NCBI GenBank assembly: GCA_037200525.1
Contig: JBBCGG010000001.1
Span: 3,278,501 to 3,342,500 of the forward strand
From: Methylocella sp.
GTDB lineage: Bacteria; Pseudomonadota; Alphaproteobacteria; Rhizobiales; Beijerinckiaceae
DNA: 64,000 nt
Reading direction: 5' to 3'
Shown: piece after piece, positions 1 through 9,087 of the stretch
Layout: each line of letters starts with the position of its first letter
Numbering within the stretch: position 1 is the first letter of the stretch
Position numbers and translations under genes: made by a program
The notes under the pieces: model-generated
The model's database searches: none
What the model was told of the DNA's origin: nothing
The model's input: the letters and a program-made list of their open reading frames with translations, nothing else

Positions 1-12
1 CGCAAACCAGCC

Positions 13-1464
13 TCAAAACGACCCGAAAGCCGTTCCGAGGCCGATGACCGCGGCCAGGGCCAGAAGCGCGCCGACAATCGCAACCATCACAATGTCAAAA
101 TAGCTTTCGCGATGGGTTGAGCCGCAGACCGCGAGCAACGTCACCACGGCGCCATTGTGCGGCAGGCTGTCGAGCGTGCCGGCGCCAATCACCGCCACGC
201 GATGCATCAGCGCGGGATCGATGCCTTGCTCGGCGGCGAGCCGCATATATGTGTCCCCAAGCGCATCGAGCGCGATGGTCAAGCCGCCTGAGGCCGAGCC
301 CGTGAGCGAGGCCAGCACATTGGTTGCAACAGCCAGCGAGACCAACGGTCCGCCCTCGATCGAAAGCACCCAGTCGCGCACCATGGCGAAGGCCGGCAGC
401 GCGGCGACGACCGCGCCGAAACCAACGAGGCTAGCGACGCTGAGGGCGGGAAGGACGGAAGCGTTGGCGCCAGCATCCATCGTGGCGCGCAACGCCGGGA
501 GACGACGTAGGTTTATGGCGATCAAGACAATAATCGCTGCGGCGAGCGCGGTGACGACCGCCCATACGCCGCCGACAGTGGACAGCGAGGCGGCGCCCCA
601 CTTTTCTTCGGCGAGAAAAGAGACATCAAGACGCGGCAAAATAAATAGCGACATCGCGAGATTGACGCCTACCACAATGATTAACGGCAGCATCGCCAAG
701 GCGATCGGCGGCGACGTCTCGCTTTGATGGCCGTTGCGGATCTCGGCGGGGTCGAACTCGCGCGCTGTGGTTGCGCGTTCGCGGACGGTGAGGTCGTCCT
801 CCGCGGGGACGGCGGCCGCCGCATCTTCGCCATAGCCTTCGCCCCTATTGCGCGCGGCGGTTTCCGAGCGAGAGAGCCACCACATGCCGAACCCCAGCAT
901 AATGGCCGAGGCGATGACGCCAAGACCCGGCGCTGCGAAAGGCGTTGTGCCAAAAAACGGCATTGGAATTGCGTTTTGGATCGCCGGCGTTCCCGGCAGC
1001 GCCGACATTGTAAAGGTAGACGTGCCAAGCGCGATCGCCGCCGGCATTAGCCGTTTTGGAATCGACGCCGCGCGAAACAGCGCATGTCCCATCGGAGCCA
1101 GAACAAAGAAAGCGACGAAGAGGCTGACGCCGCCATAAGTGACCAGCGCTCCTGCAAGCACGACAGCAAGCACTGCCCGCCGCGGGCCAAGCCGGTCCGT
1201 CATGAAGTTGGCGATCGACGAAACCGAGCCGCTATCCTCCATCAGTTTGCCGAACAAAGCTCCAAGAAGGAATATTGGGAAAAATTGCATCACGAAGCGC
1301 GCGGCGCTGTCCATAAACGTTTGCGTCCAGTGAGCCAGCAGTGGCTCGCCTGCAAGCCCGGCGGCGAGCAAAGCTGCGGCAGGCGCGAGCAAAAGGATGC
1401 TCCAGCCCCGGAACGCCAGAAAAATAAGCAGCCCCAGGGCGACGAGAATGCCGAGAAGTCCCAT
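13..1464 (-). CDS. GntP-family permease (gluconate/organic acid:H+ symporter type)
   Basis: An inner-membrane secondary transporter of about 483 residues, the usual GntP length. Nearly the whole chain is hydrophobic helices with Gly/Ala/Pro-rich turns. The part around residues 110-170 (TYGGVSLFVAFFVLAPMG, then a stretch with TSTFTMSALPGTPAIQN) is typical of GntP transporters. I chose the ATG at 1464 because it gives MGLLGILVALG, the normal hydrophobic N-terminus. The reading frame stays open further upstream, but that part lies inside the patatin gene. Only 4 bases separate this start from the patatin stop, so the two are co-transcribed. Substrate is unknown; in this family it can be gluconate, a hydroxy acid or a hydroxybutyrate-like acid. 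The family call is firm, the substrate open. Confidence 0.85.
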   Translation of the reverse strand: MGLLGILVALGLLIFLAFRGWSILLLAPAAALLAAGLAGEPLLAHWTQTFMDSAARFVMQFFPIFLLGALFGKLMEDSGSVSSIANFMTDRLGPRRAVLAVVLAGALVTYGGVSLFVAFFVLAPMGHALFRAASIPKRLMPAAIALGTSTFTMSALPGTPAIQNAIPMPFFGTTPFAAPGLGVIASAIMLGFGMWWLSRSETAARNRGEGYGEDAAAAVPAEDDLTVRERATTAREFDPAEIRNGHQSETSPPIALAMLPLIIVVGVNLAMSLFILPRLDVSFLAEEKWGAASLSTVGGVWAVVTALAAAIIVLIAINLRRLPALRATMDAGANASVLPALSVASLVGFGAVVAALPAFAMVRDWVLSIEGGPLVSLAVATNVLASLTGSASGGLTIALDALGDTYMRLAAEQGIDPALMHRVAVIGAGTLDSLPHNGAVVTLLAVCGSTHRESYFDIVMVAIVGALLALAAVIGLGTAFGSF

Positions 1465-1468
1465 GACG

Positions 1469-2515
1469 TCAGACCTCTTGCAGCAAAACGTCAAGATCGA
1501 GAGAGGAGCGTTTCCCCAGATCTTCCGCGTGAGCTTCGAGGAAGACCTCGGCTGAACGCCGACCCTCATCGCGCAGCATCGATAAAAACTCCCATTCCGC
1601 GTTGAGCTTGGAGGACGCGCCGAGCCCAACCATCATATCGCTCGCGATGCGATGGATGCGCATGCCGGCCCATTGCGCGCCTTCGCTGTCGCCGAGATTG
1701 GCGACGTTCCGGAGCAAGGCGATCATGCGCAATTCTTTCAAGAGAACCGAATTGAAAGACACTTCATTCAGGCGATTGAGAATTTCAGACGCCGTGCGGG
1801 GCGAACCCTCGCGTTCGACCGGGTTGATCTGGACGAGAATGGTGTCTTGCGATTTGCATTCTCTCACCAGAGACGTGATGGTGGGATTGCCGGAGTAACC
1901 GCCATCCCAGTAAGGCTCGCCGTCGATCTCTATGGCTTGAAACATCGTCGGCAGGCAGGCTGAGGCCAGCAACACGTCGGGCGTAATCGCGCGATTCCTA
2001 AACACGTGACCGCGACCCGTATGAACATTTGTAGCGGTGATGAAAAGCTTGATCGGCGCTTGCGCCAATCGTTCGAAGTCAATCGACTCGGCGAGAATGG
2101 CGCGGAGGGGATTGGTTCCCTTTGGATTGAGGTCATAGGGCGAAAACAAACGCGACATCAAATCCATTGCGACATAGACGGGAGACGAATCGAGCGTCCA
2201 GCGGCCGAGAAGAATGTCGAGCGGTCCGCGCCGTAACGGACTGTAGCGAGCCGCATCGGAGACGCGACGCCAAAATTGCTCCAGAGCTGCGCGGGCAGCT
2301 TCCGGGCCGCCCTTCGCGTGGCCGTCTACCAGCACGGCTGCATTCATGGCCCCGGCTGATGTACCTGAAATGCCGTCGATCCCGAGCCAGGGCTCTTCAA
2401 GCAGCCGATCCAGCACGCCCCAGGTGAAAGCGCCATGAGCCCCTCCGCCTTGGAGAGCCAGATCGACAAGAATAGGCGCGCGCCTAACGGCGGTCTCGGA
2501 CGACTCTGTGGGCAT
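1469..2515 (-). CDS. Patatin-like phospholipase
   Basis: A cytosolic serine acyl hydrolase with a Ser-Asp dyad. The glycine-rich oxyanion loop GGGAHG is at residues 23-28, the nucleophile elbow GTSAG at 51-55 (Ser53), and the catalytic Asp204 in DGG at 204-206. At 348 residues it is a single-domain bacterial patatin with no signal peptide. It is the first gene of a two-gene unit with the GntP permease 4 bases downstream, so it may release an acid that the permease moves; that link is inference. Likely substrates are phospholipid acyl esters or, as in PHB-making bacteria, storage-granule lipids. No missing residues are apparent. Confidence 0.9.
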   Translation of the reverse strand: MPTESSETAVRRAPILVDLALQGGGAHGAFTWGVLDRLLEEPWLGIDGISGTSAGAMNAAVLVDGHAKGGPEAARAALEQFWRRVSDAARYSPLRRGPLDILLGRWTLDSSPVYVAMDLMSRLFSPYDLNPKGTNPLRAILAESIDFERLAQAPIKLFITATNVHTGRGHVFRNRAITPDVLLASACLPTMFQAIEIDGEPYWDGGYSGNPTITSLVRECKSQDTILVQINPVEREGSPRTASEILNRLNEVSFNSVLLKELRMIALLRNVANLGDSEGAQWAGMRIHRIASDMMVGLGASSKLNAEWEFLSMLRDEGRRSAEVFLEAHAEDLGKRSSLDLDVLLQEV

Positions 2516-2764
2516 GTAACCCCGTAGAAGTCATTGCTTGAGTAACAGCGCAACACGGCGCAGCTTATAGCATGGACGCCCGATGAGCAAACTCCCGACC
2601 CGCATCGCTGCGTGCTTGCGCGGACAAGTTGCGTCATTGTTAAGAGGGGGTTCATCGCTATACGCGCTGGGCGCCGGCCGGCCGCAGAGTGTGCTGGCGG
2701 CATAGGGGACGTCGAGTGCGCCGTTGGCGCTAGTTGGTCATGGCCGAGGCCAAACCGGTCGGGA

Positions 2765-3178
2765 TCAACGAAGCGATGCGTTGAAGCAGATTAAATCGAT
2801 CTCGACCAAAGCGCGTCGGCCGAGCGCCGCCACGCCGACTGTAGTGCGGCTCGGCAAAGGACGATCTTGCGGGAAATGGCGGACGTAAACGCTGTTGAAG
2901 GCGGCGAAATCCCGCTCGAACTCGCTCAGATAGATGCGCACGAACACCGCATCGGCCAGCGCATAGCCCGCGTGGCGCAAGATGCGATGGATGTTCTCGA
3001 AACACATCTCGCTCTGCGCTTCGATGCCTGACCGCAGGGGAACTGCGGGTGCGTCGGGATCGGTCGGCAATTGTCCAGTGACATGCAGCCATCCATCCGC
3101 CTGAACGGCGTGTGAATACAGCGATGACGGCGGCGGCGGGCTCGCGTCAGCGGCGATATGATGGATTTTGCCGGTCAA
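2765..3178 (-). CDS. RidA/YjgF-family reactive imine deaminase-like protein
   Basis: A 137-residue protein with the full RidA fold pattern: HVTGQLPTDPD near the N-terminus, then FVRIYLSEF, then PSRTTVGVAALGRRALVEID. The Arg that holds the substrate carboxylate in RidA (in PSRTTVG) and the first Glu of the IEIE-like motif (VEID) are both present, so imine hydrolysis is plausible. RidA proteins hydrolyse 2-imino acids made by PLP enzymes or flavin oxidases. The start overlaps the stop of the upstream FAD oxidoreductase gene by 4 bases (ATGA), making it the last gene of the seven-gene operon. That pairing suggests it clears an imine made by the flavoprotein, which is inference. Confidence 0.9.
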   Translation of the reverse strand: MTGKIHHIAADASPPPPSSLYSHAVQADGWLHVTGQLPTDPDAPAVPLRSGIEAQSEMCFENIHRILRHAGYALADAVFVRIYLSEFERDFAAFNSVYVRHFPQDRPLPSRTTVGVAALGRRALVEIDLICFNASLR

Positions 3179-4599
3179 GAATGGATCCCTTTGGTGGCGG
3201 TGATCTCGTCAAAAAGGCCGCCGGATAGCGCCTCAATATGTCGCGCGATGTCGGGCGCGCCGGTCATTTCCCCGAAGCTGCCGCGCGTCATTGGGCCGAA
3301 AGCAAGCAGGTTCGGCCAAGGCAGCCCAACTTGATCCAGCACGCGGCTTCTTTGGTCGACTGCGAGGCCGAGGTTGGCGTCGTCAAGCCGCGCGATCCCG
3401 GCAGCGAGCAAAGCGGCGACCAGCGGGTTGGCGCGGAGGTCTTTTTCGGGTCCCGTGCACAATACGACGGCGTCGAAAGCGCAGTCTTCCGTTCGATTTC
3501 CCGGCTGCCTGAGCGTCGCGACAAAGCGGCCATCCCGCCGCGCCAGATGCGTCAATCCCGCCTGTTTTACGACTAGGTCGCCTGCTTGTCGGTCGCGGAC
3601 CAGAACTGCGTTCACCTGCGGCGCGATCCGGAACCTGTGCACCTCCCAGAATGGCAACAGTCGTCGAAGCGCGCGAGCCTTTTCGTTCGGCGGCAAGGCG
3701 TTCCAAGCCAGCGGGAGCTTGGCGCGGAGCGCGTCGACGATCGGATGCCAGCCTTTAACGGGGCCTTCGCTGCGAATGCGTCGGCGCAAAAGACGAACGA
3801 GGCCTAGCGCTGTTTTGGGAGGGGGCTGCCCATCGAAAATATCGATCGCGTCGAGGAACAATCCATGCTGGCGCGGCAGCAGCTTACGCCGCGACGCCGC
3901 AGTGATCGGCCCTAAATGTCCCTTCTCCCTTAAGCTGACGACGACATCGGCCATGGTGAGGCCCGTACCAACGACTAAGACAGAATCCGACGGAGCAATC
4001 GCAGCCAGCGCGTCCCTCGCCCATGGGTCGGGCGCGAACTTTGGATCGCTCTTCACATCCGCTTCGATCAGAGCAGGGATGAGCGGCGCGGCATGGCCAA
4101 AGCAAAGCGCGACAAGGTCCGCTTCGATGCGGGCGCCGTCGCTCAGCGACGCTATCCAGCCTTGGCCCTGCCGGGCAATGGAGGTAGCGGCGGCGCGCAC
4201 GTGCCGGAAGCGCACCCGCTCACCCGCAGCCGCAAGCGTCTGCCGGAGCATGTCGCCGACAAAGGAGCCGTAAACGTGGCGCGGCGCATAGAAATTGCCT
4301 TGACCGTCGTCGCTGCCCGCATCAGGCAAGACTCCATGCTCGAAGAACCAGCGCGTCGCACCTGTCGGATCGTCCTGGAACAACCCCATCCGATCGCTTG
4401 GGACGTTGATGCGATGCGCCGGATCATCGGTCCCATAGGCAATCCCGCGGCCGAGTTCCGCCGCCGGTTCGACGACGACTATATCGAGCGGACGGTCGTT
4501 GGCGCGAATAGCATGGATGACCAGCGCCGCGCCGGTGAATCCGCCCCCGATCACGACAACGCGGAGCGGAGCGACAGAACTAAAAGCGCCATACGTCAT
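3175..4599 (-). CDS. FAD/NAD(P)-binding oxidoreductase (COG4529-like)
   Basis: A 474-residue flavoprotein. The N-terminal dinucleotide fold carries VVIGGGFTGAAL at about residues 14-25, and a second nucleotide fold carries LVVGTGLTMADV near the middle. The segment GRGIAYGTDDPAHRINVPSDRMGLF is typical of the NAD_binding_9/COG4529 group, which includes HcaD-like and HpnW-like proteins of mostly unknown substrate. The C-terminal VLCTGPEKDL and NLLAFGPMTRGSFGEMTGAPDI fit an FAD-binding closing region. It overlaps the upstream DUF1116 gene and the downstream RidA gene by 4 bases each, so translation is probably coupled. A role in oxidising the imported compound to an imine is inference from that position. 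Confidence 0.85.
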   Translation of the reverse strand: MTYGAFSSVAPLRVVVIGGGFTGAALVIHAIRANDRPLDIVVVEPAAELGRGIAYGTDDPAHRINVPSDRMGLFQDDPTGATRWFFEHGVLPDAGSDDGQGNFYAPRHVYGSFVGDMLRQTLAAAGERVRFRHVRAAATSIARQGQGWIASLSDGARIEADLVALCFGHAAPLIPALIEADVKSDPKFAPDPWARDALAAIAPSDSVLVVGTGLTMADVVVSLREKGHLGPITAASRRKLLPRQHGLFLDAIDIFDGQPPPKTALGLVRLLRRRIRSEGPVKGWHPIVDALRAKLPLAWNALPPNEKARALRRLLPFWEVHRFRIAPQVNAVLVRDRQAGDLVVKQAGLTHLARRDGRFVATLRQPGNRTEDCAFDAVVLCTGPEKDLRANPLVAALLAAGIARLDDANLGLAVDQRSRVLDQVGLPWPNLLAFGPMTRGSFGEMTGAPDIARHIEALSGGLFDEITATKGIHS

Positions 4600-5795
4600 A
4601 TCTTACCCTTCAGCGCAGCCAGCGCCGCCGAGAAGCAGGCCACAGGCGCCTCGGCGACGCCAAGCCCGATCCAGCCCGTCTCGCCGTCCTTGTGCGCAAT
4701 GCCAGTGTGAATCCGCATAGAGATGTTTGCCTCGACCACCCGCTCCGCATCAAGGCCCAACCCGACGCCGGCCTCGCCGCACAGCACGGGCGCGATCGTT
4801 GGATGACGCTCGACAAACAGACGCCGCATCGCCAGCCCGACCCCGATTGCTTCGTCCCACGGCCTTCCCATAGCGCCAGCCAGTTCGGGCGAGGCATGCG
4901 CTATAGCTCCGCCAAGACCATATGCCTCCATGATGGCGCTGTCGCCAAGGTCCGCTTGCGCGTCGCGAAGCGTGAAGGGCGCGAAGAACCCGCCCTGCGG
5001 CACAACGGCGGCCGCCGTGAACCAACGCCGGCCAGCGCCCGCAATGCGAACTCCGCAGGTGACGCCGTTCCGGGAGATCGCCGTCACGATCGTCGAATCG
5101 GCGATTCCGTCGGCGCGGTCGAGGGCAAGTTTCGCAGCCGCCATAGCATAGTTGAGAAAGTGCTGAGGATTGGCGAAGAGCCACGCCCTCTCGGGACTGT
5201 CCAGATCTCCCAGCGCGCGGATGAAACTCGCCATGCCGCCAATATTGCGTTGATGAACATCGTCTCCCAAAGCGACGCCATCGCGGACGAGCGGGAGGAT
5301 AGGCAAGCCGCCCGGCGGCAACGCGCGGCTTAGGGCTGGCCCAAGCTTTTGATCGAGCCAGCGCAGACCCTCGGCGACGCCTTCATTGTAGACTCCAAAA
5401 CGCAGCGCCTTGCGGCCGCCCTCGGCCAGAGTGGCGTAAGCGATCCCGTCCCCGGCGCGGTTTTCGATGCGCATCACAGTTTGACTCGGACGCACGACGC
5501 CCGCCATCGGGGATACGGTTCCAAGATCGTGGTTCGACCGCAACCGGATCGATCCGGCCCGGATCAGCGCGCGCGCTTCATCAATGGTTCCCGCCCAGCC
5601 TTCATGGATAACAGCGCCGGCGAGCGCGTTGAGCACGACTGGCGGAATCGCATCCGCGGCGTCGAAAGGCGCGCCCGCGTGGCCGAGTTCGCCCTGTCCG
5701 AGATTGAGCGCGTCGGCGGCGCGCTCGAAACCGACCAGAACCGGATCGGCCTCTGCGATGCGACGGAGGGCGAGCGCATTGGCGTCGGATGGCAT
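4596..5795 (-). CDS. DUF1116 (AllG/YlbE-like) protein
   Basis: This matches the DUF1116 family, represented in E. coli by YlbE/AllG, which is encoded beside fdrA and ylbF and linked to oxamate carbamoyl transfer in allantoin breakdown. Family hallmarks seen are HEGWAGTIDEARALI, a VSPMAGVV segment, the DDVHQRNIGG block and the TAISRNGVTCGVRI block. I place the start at 5795 because GAGG lies 5 bases before it; a frame-compatible ATG at 5813 has no Shine-Dalgarno and overlaps the ABC ATPase stop. Length is then 399 residues, somewhat shorter than YlbE-type proteins. No FdrA or AllH partner is in the window, so this is a solo DUF1116 gene inside an ABC/FAD/RidA operon. Its reaction is unknown. 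Confidence 0.8.
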   Translation of the reverse strand: MPSDANALALRRIAEADPVLVGFERAADALNLGQGELGHAGAPFDAADAIPPVVLNALAGAVIHEGWAGTIDEARALIRAGSIRLRSNHDLGTVSPMAGVVRPSQTVMRIENRAGDGIAYATLAEGGRKALRFGVYNEGVAEGLRWLDQKLGPALSRALPPGGLPILPLVRDGVALGDDVHQRNIGGMASFIRALGDLDSPERAWLFANPQHFLNYAMAAAKLALDRADGIADSTIVTAISRNGVTCGVRIAGAGRRWFTAAAVVPQGGFFAPFTLRDAQADLGDSAIMEAYGLGGAIAHASPELAGAMGRPWDEAIGVGLAMRRLFVERHPTIAPVLCGEAGVGLGLDAERVVEANISMRIHTGIAHKDGETGWIGLGVAEAPVACFSAALAALKGKI

Positions 5796-5802
5796 GAAGA
5801 CC

Positions 5803-6582
5803 TCAAGTTGCATAGCGGGTCAGGAAACGGCGGGCTCGTTCGGTTTTCGGCGCCGTGAAGAAAGCCTCCGGTTCCCCAGTCTCGATAATGCGCCCGCCAT
5901 CGAAAAATACGACTGTATCGGCGACTTCGCGCGCGAAAGCCATCTCATGGGTCACGACCAGCATTGTTAGGCCTTCGGCCGCGAGATCGCGCATGACGTT
6001 CAAAACTTCGCCGACCATTTCAGGGTCGAGAGCGCTCGTCGGTTCATCGAACAGCAGCACCTTCGGCCGCATGGCGAGCGCCCGGCTGATCGCAACCCGC
6101 TGTTTCTGACCGCCCGAGAGGGTATGAGGAAAGGCGTCGGCCTTATCGAGCAGTCCGACGCGATCGAGAAGGACTCGGCCCTCTGCGATGACCTCGCCGC
6201 GCGGGCGCTTAAGGACGTGGATCGGCGCTTCGATCACATTTCCAAGCACTGTCAGATGCGGCCACAAGGCGAAGTGTTGAAACACCATGCTGACGTGGGT
6301 TCGCGCCGCGGCCAGTTCTCGGGGCGACATGCGCTGCATCCTGCCATTGGCGTCCGGCTTGACGCCCATCAGCGCGCCGCCGAGCTGGATCGCGCCGGAG
6401 GTTGGCTCCTCGAGCCAATTAATGCAGCGTAAAAACGTGGATTTGCCCGAGCCGCTCGGCCCGACGATGCATACCGTCGAGCCCTTGGCGACATCGAGGG
6501 ATACGTCGCGAAGAACCTCGACGCCATCGAATTGCTTGCAAACCATGCGAGCCGAAATGGCGGCGGGGATCTCTTTAAGCAC
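5803..6582 (-). CDS. Amino-acid ABC transporter ATP-binding protein (GlnQ/HisP type)
   Basis: A 259-residue ATPase. Walker [10 protein letters not shown] is at residues 41-49, the Q-loop sits in [13 protein letters not shown], the signature is [15 protein letters not shown], Walker B is [12 protein letters not shown], and the H-loop is in VVTHEM. The [16 protein letters not shown] and DPEMVGEV segments are those of polar amino-acid importers. It overlaps the upstream permease gene by 8 bases. It energises the importer formed by the two permeases and the binding protein encoded just upstream. All catalytic motifs are intact. Confidence 0.95.
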   Translation of the reverse strand: MLKEIPAAISARMVCKQFDGVEVLRDVSLDVAKGSTVCIVGPSGSGKSTFLRCINWLEEPTSGAIQLGGALMGVKPDANGRMQRMSPRELAAARTHVSMVFQHFALWPHLTVLGNVIEAPIHVLKRPRGEVIAEGRVLLDRVGLLDKADAFPHTLSGGQKQRVAISRALAMRPKVLLFDEPTSALDPEMVGEVLNVMRDLAAEGLTMLVVTHEMAFAREVADTVVFFDGGRIIETGEPEAFFTAPKTERARRFLTRYAT

Positions 6583-7231
6583 GCCGCACCCGCGCCACGG
6601 CTCCCAAACGGCGCACGCCCGCCTCGATGATCAAGGATAACATCCAGTACAATCCCACGGCCACGATAAAGGGTGCGAATGGCGAAAAATTGTTCGCATT
6701 GACAAAATTGGCCGCGAACGTGATTTCGGGCACGGTGATGATCATCAACAGGGCGCTGTCCTTGATCATTACGATGATCTGATTACCCACCATCAGCGCG
6801 GATGTCACGGCGATCTGCGGGAATATAATGCGCCAGTATAGCGCACCGCGCGTAAAGCCATAGGCCCGCGCCGCCTCGATGCCGTCCCGAGGCAGCGCCA
6901 TCCAAGCCGCGCGGAAAATTTCGACGAGATATGCGCTGGTATAGACCACGAGGGTGAGCAGCCCGGCCCCCCATGCATCAAGCCGCAGCCCCAATCCGGG
7001 CAGACCATAATAGACGAGATAGGCCAGCAGCAGAAACGGCACGCAGCGCAGGAAATCAACCAAGGCTTGCGCGAGCCGGGACACCGGCTTGGCCGCCTCG
7101 ACGATAACGATCGCGCCGAGAGCGCCAAGCGGGATGCTGGCCAGGGTGGCGAAAGCGACCAACGATACGGTGTTGGCGATCCCCACGAAGAACACGTCGC
7201 GTTCTTGCCAGACGGCGGCGAACCCATTCAT
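6575..7231 (-). CDS. Amino-acid ABC transporter permease (HisM/GlnP type), second subunit
   Basis: A 218-residue inner-membrane permease with about five hydrophobic helices and the cytoplasmic EAA loop ([23 protein letters not shown]), which contacts the ATPase. [17 protein letters not shown] is the usual start of the HisMQ-type core. It overlaps the first permease gene by 4 bases and the ATPase gene by 8. It should form a heterodimer with the product of the gene at 7228-7881. Confidence 0.93.
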   Translation of the reverse strand: MNGFAAVWQERDVFFVGIANTVSLVAFATLASIPLGALGAIVIVEAAKPVSRLAQALVDFLRCVPFLLLAYLVYYGLPGLGLRLDAWGAGLLTLVVYTSAYLVEIFRAAWMALPRDGIEAARAYGFTRGALYWRIIFPQIAVTSALMVGNQIIVMIKDSALLMIITVPEITFAANFVNANNFSPFAPFIVAVGLYWMLSLIIEAGVRRLGAVARVRRA

Positions 7232-7881
7232 GCCGCGGCATATCCATAGCGCCGCGCGATGATCCGCTCGATGATGTGTTGGCCGTGCACGATGACGGCG
7301 ACCAGCAGCGTGTAGATGATGGTTGCGGCGAGAAAGGGCGGCAGGGGCTCATAGGTCGCGGCCCCGATGCGACTCGCCGCCCGAGTGATTTCAACTACCC
7401 CGATGACTGCGACCGCGGGCGTGCCTTTCAGCATCGCCGTCATCTCATTCGCCAGCGGCCCCACGCTACTGCGCCAGAGCTGCGGCAAGACGATGCGGCG
7501 AAACAACACTGGGCTTGTCATGCCGCAGGCCCTGCCCGCCTCTATCTGGTCGCGCGGAAAACTCAGCAGACCGGCGCGCCAGATTTCGCAGTTGAACGCC
7601 GCCGTATTGAGCGTCAGGGCGAGAATTGCTGCCGGTATCGGTTCAAGCTCCAATCCCACTCCGGGGAGAACGAAGAAGATGAACAAGGTGAATGTGACGA
7701 GCGGCGTCGAGCGCACGAGGCTGACGTAGACGGCGACGGCGATATTGGCGACCGGCACGCGCCCCCATCGGATCAGCGCCAGGGCAAGGCCGAGCGGAAG
7801 CCCGAGCGCGATGCCGCAAAATGACAAGGCCGCCGTCGTAACGGCGCCCGCCAACAAGGTTTGATAGGCCGCCCAACTCAT
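7228..7881 (-). CDS. Amino-acid ABC transporter permease (HisQ/GlnP type), first subunit
   Basis: A 217-residue inner-membrane permease. The EAA loop reads QIEAGRACGMTSPVLFRRIVLPQ, and VSLVRSTPLVTFTLFIFF is the classic RGTPL-like helix of polar amino-acid transporters. It follows the binding-protein gene by 57 bases and overlaps the next permease gene by 4 (ATGA). Together with its neighbours it forms a complete importer. Confidence 0.94.
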   Translation of the reverse strand: MSWAAYQTLLAGAVTTAALSFCGIALGLPLGLALALIRWGRVPVANIAVAVYVSLVRSTPLVTFTLFIFFVLPGVGLELEPIPAAILALTLNTAAFNCEIWRAGLLSFPRDQIEAGRACGMTSPVLFRRIVLPQLWRSSVGPLANEMTAMLKGTPAVAVIGVVEITRAASRIGAATYEPLPPFLAATIIYTLLVAVIVHGQHIIERIIARRYGYAAA

Positions 7882-7938
7882 TGAACTACGCGCCGGGCCT
7901 TGCGTCGATCCATCTCCAGCCGATGCGCCAGCGCATCA

Positions 7939-8784
7939 TCATTTGCTGGGAGTGTCCGGCATGGTTTCGAACGCTCGCCCGAACCATTTCGTCTGGAGCG
8001 CGTAAAGCTGGCCGTCTTTGCGCGTTTTTGCGAGAAAATCGTCGAGGTAATTCAGCAACGCGTCATTTCCCTTGGCGACCGCCCAAGCCGCGTAGGTTGG
8101 CGCCGTCACAGCTTGGCCGAGCTTGAAGCGCTTCGGCTGCTCCCTGGTGAGACTGACCAGATTGACGACGCCGTTGACGACATAGTCGAGCCGGCCTGCC
8201 GCGAGGTCCTGATACGCCTCGGGAAAGGACGCATATTGCACCACTTTGCCGAGCTTGCCGCCGGTTTTGGCCAGCATCTGCGTCAGTTCCGTCAAAGCCG
8301 AATATGACGCTCCGCCGGCCTGCACGCCTACCGTTTTGCCGGACAAATCGGCGACGCTGTTAATGCTCGCATCGTCGGCCCGCGTGACATAATAATGCGT
8401 CGCGTCCGCGATCGGCATGGTGAAGTCGAGATCCTTCAGTCGCTCGGGCGTGATCACGGCGGCCGTCAGAGCGACATCGTACTTGCCGGTGGAGACCCCC
8501 GCGAGCAGGCCTGTCCAGGGTATGATCTGTTGCCGAATCGTGAACGGCCCTTGCTTACGCAGTAACGCCAAAAGGTCATGGTCGAGACCCATCGGCTTGC
8601 CGTCTTCGACGAATTCAAATGGCTTGTAATTATCCTCTGTCGCCACAACCATCTCGTTGCGGGCTTTGATCTCATCGAGAGTCGCGGCGGACGCGGCAGG
8701 CCCGATCGTCGCGATCGCGCCTAGATATAGGGCAGCCAAAGACCGCAGACCGCGCCGTCGCGCCGCAATTTTAAATTCAATCAC
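7939..8784 (-). CDS. Periplasmic amino-acid-type substrate-binding protein
   Basis: A 281-residue family 3 solute-binding protein. The N-terminus has Arg residues followed by a hydrophobic run and AASA, a typical Sec signal with cleavage near residue 33. The mature part has TEDNYKPFEFVEDGKPMGLDHD, GKYDVALTAAVITPERLKDLDFTMP, and GKTVGVQAGGASY, all standard for polar amino-acid binding proteins. It is the first gene of the seven-gene operon, so its ligand is probably the compound processed by the DUF1116, FAD and RidA proteins. The ligand cannot be read from sequence. Confidence 0.93.
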   Translation of the reverse strand: MIEFKIAARRRGLRSLAALYLGAIATIGPAASAATLDEIKARNEMVVATEDNYKPFEFVEDGKPMGLDHDLLALLRKQGPFTIRQQIIPWTGLLAGVSTGKYDVALTAAVITPERLKDLDFTMPIADATHYYVTRADDASINSVADLSGKTVGVQAGGASYSALTELTQMLAKTGGKLGKVVQYASFPEAYQDLAAGRLDYVVNGVVNLVSLTREQPKRFKLGQAVTAPTYAAWAVAKGNDALLNYLDDFLAKTRKDGQLYALQTKWFGRAFETMPDTPSK

Positions 8785-9087
8785 CGGTATTTTCCCTTAA
8801 TTCTTTATGTTCGGTCGAAATCGACAGGCCAGCCGCGACCTTCGTCGCGAGGTCGGATTCCGTGAAGCAGATTTTAGGCCAAGAGAGCGATCGCGCTGAT
8901 GCCTATTTCACTGATCCTGTCACATGGCTTGCGCGACCCTACGCGCTCACTCCTGTCCAGGAAAATCTCCTCCATTCTCACGGCGCTCGACGCGATCTAG
9001 GAAGAGATCGCGCCGGCGCAGGGAAAGACGGGTCCTGCAACGCTGGCTCAACATCGCTTTGCGACTGATTGCAGGCGAGATGACGCT
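8785..9087. other. Intergenic region upstream of the ABC/DUF1116/FAD/RidA operon
   Basis: 303 bases lie between the end of the ABC-F gene and the start of the binding-protein gene. Both genes are on the minus strand. The promoter of the seven-gene operon should lie in the part nearest 8785-8830, which is AT-richer. I see no convincing hexamers or operator, and no open frame here looks like a gene. Confidence 0.5.
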
